In this document: piece after piece, positions 43,542 through 64,000 of the stretch
Numbering within the stretch: the stretch's first letter is position 1
Layout of the letters: the number at the start of each line of letters is the position of its first letter
From: Mesorhabditis belari
Lineage: Eukaryota; Nematoda; Chromadorea; Rhabditida; Rhabditidae
NCBI GenBank assembly: GCA_958450365.1
Contig: CAUEEP010000736.1
Location: 3,301,001 to 3,365,000, forward strand
Direction: 5' to 3'
DNA: 64,000 nucleotides
The notes under the pieces: generated by a model
The model's database searches: none
What the model was told of the DNA's origin: nothing
The model's input: the letters and a program-made list of their open reading frames with translations, nothing else
Position numbers and translations under genes: made by a program

Positions 43542-44847
43542 TTAGGCGGCACCGGAGGCACGGTTCTTCTTGTGGTGAGTGAGAGCGGCACGAGCGCGAG
43601 CAATCTTGCGGTGACGGTATCCACCGGATGGGGCAGGAGCCGGGGCAGCAGGCTCGGGGGCAACGGGCTCATCTCCGTACGAGTTCTGGGCGGGAGCTGG
43701 GGCGGGTTGGGCCTGGACCTCTTGTTGAGGAGCGGGTGCCTGGGGCTCGATGGGTGCTGGAGCGGGTGCTGGTGGGGCAGCCTCAATTGGAGCGGGGGCA
43801 GGTGGGGCAACTGATGGTTGTTGGCTGTAGACAGGCTGAGGAGCGGGTGCTGGTGGAGGAGCAAACTGCTGTGGTGGTGGAGCCGGGGCGGGGGCTGGTG
43901 GTGGGGCGAACTGCTGTGGTGGTGGGGCAGGTGGGGCGAACGATGGAGCGGCTTGGGGAGCTGGCTGAGGCGCGAATTGGGGCACTGGAGCTGGAGCGGG
44001 TGGTGGAGGGGCGAAGGCTGGTGGTGGAGCCTGTTGGGCGTATCCTCCAGCTGGGGCACCTCCGAACGATTGTTGTGGGGCTTCTCCGAACGATTGTTGT
44101 GGGGCACCTCCGAACGATTGTTGTGGGGCACCTCCAAATCCTCCCGAAGTCGCATATCCGCCTCCAGGGGCAGGTGGAGCGAAAGGAGCTTGCTGGGCGT
44201 ATCCTCCTTGTGGGGGTGGTGGAGGAGCGAATTGCTGAGGAGCAGGCTGAGGAGCGAATTGCTGAGGAGCAGGCTGAGGAGCGAATTGCTGAGGAGCAGG
44301 CTGAGGAGCGAATTGCTGAGGAGCAGGCTGAGGAGCGAATTGCTGAGGAGCAGGCTGAGGAGCGAATTGCTGAGGAGCAGGCTGAGGAGCGAATTGCTGT
44401 GGAGCAGGCTGAGGAGCGAATTGTGGGGCCTGTGGGGCGTACGATTGAACGGGAGCCGGTGCTTGTTGGGCATATCCACCGCCGCCTCCTCCAAACGATT
44501 GTTGTGGAGCTCCACCGAATGATTGTTGAGGAGCAGCTCCATACCCTTGTGGGGCTCCGCCGAACGATTGTTGAGGCGCACCACCGAAGCCGCCAGCGCC
44601 AGCGTACTGGCTGAAAAGGGAAAGATTGATTGTGACTGAGTTATCTATAGGATCATTAAGAGTAAGTACTAGCTGTGAAATCCTTTACTTCACACTAGCA
44701 ATGATCTAGTTGTAAGAAAGGCTTCTTAAATTAGAAGCTTCTAGTCAGTTTTGTTAGTCAGAACTGTAAGTTTCAAAATATTGAAATTGAAAAACCAACC
44801 AGTTAGCTCCAACGAGGAGTGCAGCTAGAACTGTTGCCCGGATCATT
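43542..44847 (-). CDS. Secreted Pro/Gln/Ala-rich repeat protein (cuticle/matrix-like)
   Basis: Two exons. Exon 1 (44801-44847) encodes the signal peptide MIRATVLAALLVGAN. Exon 2 (43542-44610) joins in phase (TG|C). The mature protein begins QYAGAGGFGGAPQQSFGGAP with several GGAPQQSF repeats. It then has about seven perfect APQQFAPQP octapeptides (24-bp DNA units, 44225-44410), long PAP/PPPAPAP tracts, and a basic end YRHRKIARARAALTHHKKN before RASGAA-stop. The total is about 370 residues. Low-complexity Pro/Gln with a signal peptide suggests an extracellular matrix or cuticle-associated protein; no conserved domain is seen. Codon use is GC-rich compared with neighbours, and no introns interrupt the repeats. 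Long frames on the other strand here are shadows. Confidence 0.85.
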
Positions 44848-46204
44848 GTGCTCAAGTGCTGTTTCAGCTTCACCGCTCGCTTAAATACTCAAACCACTCA
44901 TCAAATGTTGACTTGGAAGGGAAAAGAGAGATGATATTGAGAAAGAAAATCTCTCTCAATGAAATGTAAATGGGAACTCACTCGCAGAACAAAAGGCTAT
45001 CAAAGGATTTTTCTTGAGATAGCCAAAGCTGAGCTTTTTTCAGGATGAGCGCACTTTGTAAGTATCAGGAAAAAGTCGGGAAATGTATGAGAATTTGGAT
45101 CACGGTTATCCATTGTTATTTTGTTCAAGTGCCAAGACAATGGTGAACTGGGAAAGCGGAAAGCGGAAAGCGGGAAAGCGTAAGGCTAATTTTCTTCTTT
45201 TTTCATGAGTTTGATAGACTTGACTCTGTATTTTTGAAAAAAAATATCAATATCTTCGTTTTTCTTGAGCGTATATCACAAACAATCAAACAAAAATGAT
45301 TTTAGGCTCAAAAATGGTGTTACATTGATAGCCGACCCTTGTCATATCTTTCTGAACAATGGATAACAATTGCAGATCAAATACAGTGCATTTGATTCCA
45401 GGGATTGCTTCAGCAGCAATGCTAAGGCTTAAGCATTAGCAGTTGTGCTTTTCTTTGCTTCTACAACAGTTAGCGTACTGCTTTCTAGAGATTGCTTTGC
45501 CTTATAGCTCATGTTTCACGATTGTTTTATGAACTTACAAAAAGAGCACTTGTAACTATGTCACTTTACAGTCAGATCTTCACTATGATTACAAGTATTA
45601 CAAGTAGCATTGTTGAATTCACTGACTCAACTTTAGCAACACTCGAGTGAAGGATCGTGCTCGATATACGTATATGCTGTCGGATCAAATGACCTTTCCC
45701 TTAATTGAAATTTCTTTGGCTGTATTCTCTCTTTTCCTCGCAATTCCTTTGTTGCGAAAAGGAGAAAAACACTTGCTCTGTACTTGCGTTGAAAAGGATT
45801 GGAAAAAGATTACGCTTGATGTAATGGGGAAATGGGATTGAGTAGATGATTTTATGAGCTTTGACTTTTTTCCTATCCTTGAAAAGTTTTCAGGAAAATA
45901 GGGTTGAGGATTTGTTCGGTTTACTAAAGTCCACCTTGCCTTTCGGTCGTCATTCGGACATTTGATAAAATTATCAAATTCAGCTTTTAAGATAATAAAA
46001 GCCTATTCAACGCTGTATATTTTTATAAAATACTTGTAATTATAGCAAGTTTACGTTAAATTTAAGGCTTTGCAAGTAAAGATCAAATCTTTTAATTGAC
46101 AAGATATTGCTAGAATCAACCTAAATATCTGGCTTGAATTTCTCTCAAAAACTGTCTGAATTTTCTAAAATTTTTAATTAAACTAACTAACTAAATTAAT
46201 GAAA
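44848..46204. other. Upstream region of Pro-rich gene, no other gene seen
   Basis: The sequence just 5' (44848-44960) is the likely promoter. A GGGAAAGCGGAAAGC repeat lies at 45148-45182. A 64-codon plus-strand frame at 45647 has one hydrophobic stretch but no supporting splice or homology signal. Confidence 0.45.
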
Positions 46205-46206
46205 TC

Positions 46207-46280
46207 AGTAGCCGTCGTAGCCGACCGGATAGGAGTCTTGTCTCCTAGTCGGGGGGTCAAAGGTTCGATCCCGGCGGCTA
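46207..46280 (+). pseudogene. tRNA-like element (paired acceptor, short anticodon loop)
   Basis: TAGCCG at the 5' end pairs with CGGCTA at the 3' end, with A-box-like GTAGCCGACCGGATAGG and GGTTCGATCCCGG (B box). The hairpin AGGAG...CTCCT has a 6-nt loop, which a normal tRNA would not have. Poly-T follows. The segment 'ctagtcggggg' is shared with 11090-11130. It is likely the head of a SINE family. Confidence 0.5.
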
Positions 46281-46769
46281 GAAAAATTTTTCCCATTATT
46301 ATGATTTTTTTTTTCTTAACAACCTTTGGTTAATAGGGGTAATTAGGGGTAAACATTTCCTCTGTTGTGTTGTAATTCATTATTCGTGTCGAATAAATAT
46401 ACTTTATAAACGTAATCAGTCAAAAGCAATTGTTTTTTTTAAACTCTTCTAGACGAATAGCAAAATTTCATAGGTTATTTCTTAAACTCTTTCAAAAAAA
46501 AAGCTCAAAACACATTCCTTCAAAATTTTCCCCTTTTTGTCATTTCTCTTTCGTTTCCGAGAAACTCAATAGCTGAACAAAGAGAGCTGTTTTTGTGACC
46601 AACACATTTACAGGGTGCTCCAAAAATCTTTTCAAACTGGATTTGCTAGTTCCAAAGTAAGAAAACGTAAAACCACTACAGAAAAGTAGAAATCCCACAC
46701 AATTTTAGTCTTGCCTGAATATCTTTTCTTCTCCGAATATAGTTATATGTTGTTAAAACAGGCTCATTT

Positions 46770-47145
46770 GGGGGTGGGACAAATGCGACCTTTTTTTGCT
46801 GGAAAAGGCCTTAGGCAAGGCCGTAGAGCTTCAAAAATGTTGTTATAGAAGGGAATCGTATGCGTAGATTCAGAATTTTGACAAATCAGACCTCGCTGAC
46901 ACGTCAAATTTGGGCTAAAAGGCAAAAACTGAGGAAAAGCGTTAAGTTGCGTAGTTTTTGCCTTTTAGCCCAAATTTGACGTGTCAGCGAGGTCTGATTT
47001 GTCAAAATTCTGAATCTACGCATACGATTCCCTTCTATAACAACATTTTTGAAGCTCTACGACCTTTCCTAAGGCCTTTTCCAGCAAAAAAAAGGTGCGC
47101 AAATGTCCAGGTGCGCAAAAAAAAGGTCGCATTTTTCCCACCCCC
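46770..47145. mobile_element. hAT-like palindromic MITE, copy 3 (type B)
   Basis: The ends GGGGGTGGGACAAATGCGAC and complement are shared with type A. The interior (GGAAAAGGCCTTAGG...CGTAGAGCTTCAAAAAT) is different. The flanks GCTCATTT and GTTCATTT form an 8-bp duplication with one mismatch. Confidence 0.88.
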
Positions 47146-47166
47146 GTTCATTTCATGTCTTTTTTC

Positions 47167-47282
47167 TAGTCAATTTTATGTTTGTTGCTTTTTCGATTTG
47201 TTGTGAACGAGCCATCGTTCAATCTGAATCCTTTCACATTTTCGCTCTCGTTATTTGGATTCATGCAAGTATACCGTTGGGT
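47167..47282 (+). pseudogene. Possible receptor exon fragment
   Basis: After a TTTCTAG acceptor the frame reads NFMFVAFSICCERAIVQSES then FHIFALVIWIHA up to a GTATAC donor. Hydrophobic segments around a C-x-E-R are reminiscent of nematode serpentine receptors. No further exons were found; support is weak. Confidence 0.25.
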
Positions 47283-48047
47283 TAAAGTCAAATACAGATG
47301 ACAAATAAATTGCGGTTGTTTAAACGAAGTTTGTAGAATAAAGTAAAGGCTAGTGACAAGAGCTTTTTGGTCTATCGGAATTCTTCAGAATTTCTGGTGG
47401 CTAGAGGTGGTCGGTGGTGGTGTCATAGTCAATCATTTGTGCTCTAAATTTTTCATATTTTCTCATGAAAATCTATTCGATAAGGGTATCATGTGATTAT
47501 GGTCACCACCATGAAACCATCAATAGGGTAAAATTTTAACCATAAATTGGGATTTTTCTACTGGCATATTAAAAATAATATGTAAACAAAGATTATTAAC
47601 CAAACAGTTTCTTGATTAGAAGTTCCTTTTGTTGCATAAATGCTAAAAAGCTAAAGTCACTCATAAAATAAAAAGAGAAAATGAGTGAGAAAGCTTTTGA
47701 TGGGCTATTAATTGTTGCAAACGCAAACGTAGCAAATTAGCAAATTAGTTTTCTTTTAGTTCTCAAGAAGAGGCTTTGAGTTTTTTCAAATTATTTCTTT
47801 TCATTTCGAAGTCTGATTTAATCTGATTTAAGCGTTGTCAAACTTTTCAAAAACATGTTTATCTCTAAATCCATAATTTTTAAAGTTATAAAACTAGTAA
47901 AGTTGACAATAAAGAATCAAGATGTATACATTATGTAGAATAAAAAAATTGTATAATATAAGATAAAAGGATCCATTTACATAACCAACTTTCAAAAATT
48001 TAATTTACATATATTTACTAAATCATCTATTATGTTAAAAGAATCTC
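47283..48047. other. GOGAT 3' flank
   Basis: AT-rich DNA with no gene recognised. It includes the likely 3' UTR of the GOGAT gene next to 48048. Confidence 0.5.
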
Positions 48048-63539
<15,492 letters not shown>

Positions 63540-63744
63540 CTGAAAATTAAGAATTGATGATCAGTTGTCGGAATTGAAAGCTTAATCTTTATCTTTTAAA
63601 TCTTGAGTTGAGTCTACCTTACACTTTGTTGTAAAGCTGTTGCACTGCTTTACTCTTTCACGTGTTTTTAAGTGTACTTTGTGCTAAAAGTGTTTAGATA
63701 TCTTTTCTAGTACAACCAGAGCTCGTTCAAGGACGTTCAAGGAC

Positions 63745-63960
63745 CTAATTTCTAGGCTAGGTCAGGCTAGGAGCTGGCTAAGTCAGACTAGGAGCTGGCT
63801 AGGCCAGGCTAGGAGCTGGCTAGGTCAGGCTAGGAGCTGGCTAGGTCAGGCTAGGAGCTGGCTAGGTCAGGCTAGAATCTGGCTAGGCCAGGCTAGATCT
63901 GGCTAGGCCAGGCTAGAATCTGGCTTGGCCTAGGCTAGATCTGGCTAGGCCAAGCTAGAA
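63745..63960. repeat. Minisatellite GGCTAGGTCAGGCTAGGAGCT
   Basis: About ten units of 20-21 bp at the right edge of the window, changing to GGCTAGGCCAGGCTAGATCT variants toward the end. It lies in the GOGAT intron upstream of the 63440 exon. Confidence 0.9.
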
Positions 63961-64000
63961 TCTGGCTAAGCTTGCCTTATTACATTACTATGCCAGTAAA

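Noticed and set aside
43484..44614. Long open frames on the plus strand and in another minus frame (up to 366 codons)
   Set aside because: They overlap the Pro/Gln-rich secreted gene. The 24-bp repeat has no stops in several frames, so they are repeat shadows. Only the frame with signal peptide and in-phase splice is kept.
45647..45841. 64-codon plus-strand frame with a hydrophobic stretch
   Set aside because: No start context, homology or neighbouring exons recognised. The length is within chance for this DNA.
46207..46280. Functional tRNA gene
   Set aside because: Acceptor ends pair, but the anticodon hairpin has a 6-nt loop and the D-arm is irregular; kept as tRNA-like. The other tRNA-like copies also have unpaired acceptor stems.

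Overview
This window is nuclear DNA of a nematode. The evidence is internal. There is an exact 22-nt SL1 spliced-leader sequence inside a complete SL RNA gene, with a second variant SL gene next to it. A 5S rRNA gene lies on the opposite strand between them. An interstitial run of TTAGGC (the nematode telomere unit) is present, introns are mostly short and AT-rich with TTTCAG-type acceptors, and several proteins have clear nematode orthologues. The species is not identifiable by eye.

Left part (1-16 kb): a WDR44/SYM-4 WD40 gene (minus), then a small basic-protein gene followed about 105 bp downstream by the beta subunit of mitochondrial NAD-isocitrate dehydrogenase (both minus; a candidate two-gene operon), and, divergently, a complete four-exon NK1-class homeobox gene (ceh-1/NKX1/slouch type, plus). 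Centre (16-37 kb): repeat-rich DNA with three minus-strand genes of one cysteine-rich secreted family (A, B, C). Between A and B lie the 5S/SL1 locus and a two-EF-hand gene. 37-48 kb: a multi-pass receptor-like gene whose last two exons are duplicated in inverted orientation 3.5 kb away, a decayed Ig-domain fragment, and a secreted Pro/Gln/Ala-rich protein with an exonic 24-bp repeat. Right part (48-64 kb): most of a very large glutamate synthase (GOGAT) gene on the minus strand. Its glutaminase N-terminus lies beyond the right edge.

The non-coding DNA is dominated by small inverted-repeat transposons (MITEs), many sitting in introns and some nested. Main groups are a hAT-like family with 8-bp target duplications (five copies, two internal types sharing termini), a group with ACCGTA-type termini (eight copies), and a GCGCCCCGCCCC-type family in GOGAT introns. 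There are also a D34D mariner relic, a Tc1-like relic, pogo-like termini, at least two tRNA-derived SINE-like families, and many minisatellites.

The genes do not form one pathway. Idhb-1 (TCA cycle) and GOGAT (glutamate synthesis from 2-oxoglutarate) are metabolically adjacent. From memory, the C. elegans orthologues of SYM-4, IDHB-1, CEH-1 and GOGAT are all X-linked, so the window may come from the equivalent of chromosome X. Exon boundaries were read by eye and may be off by a base or by one splice site where stated.
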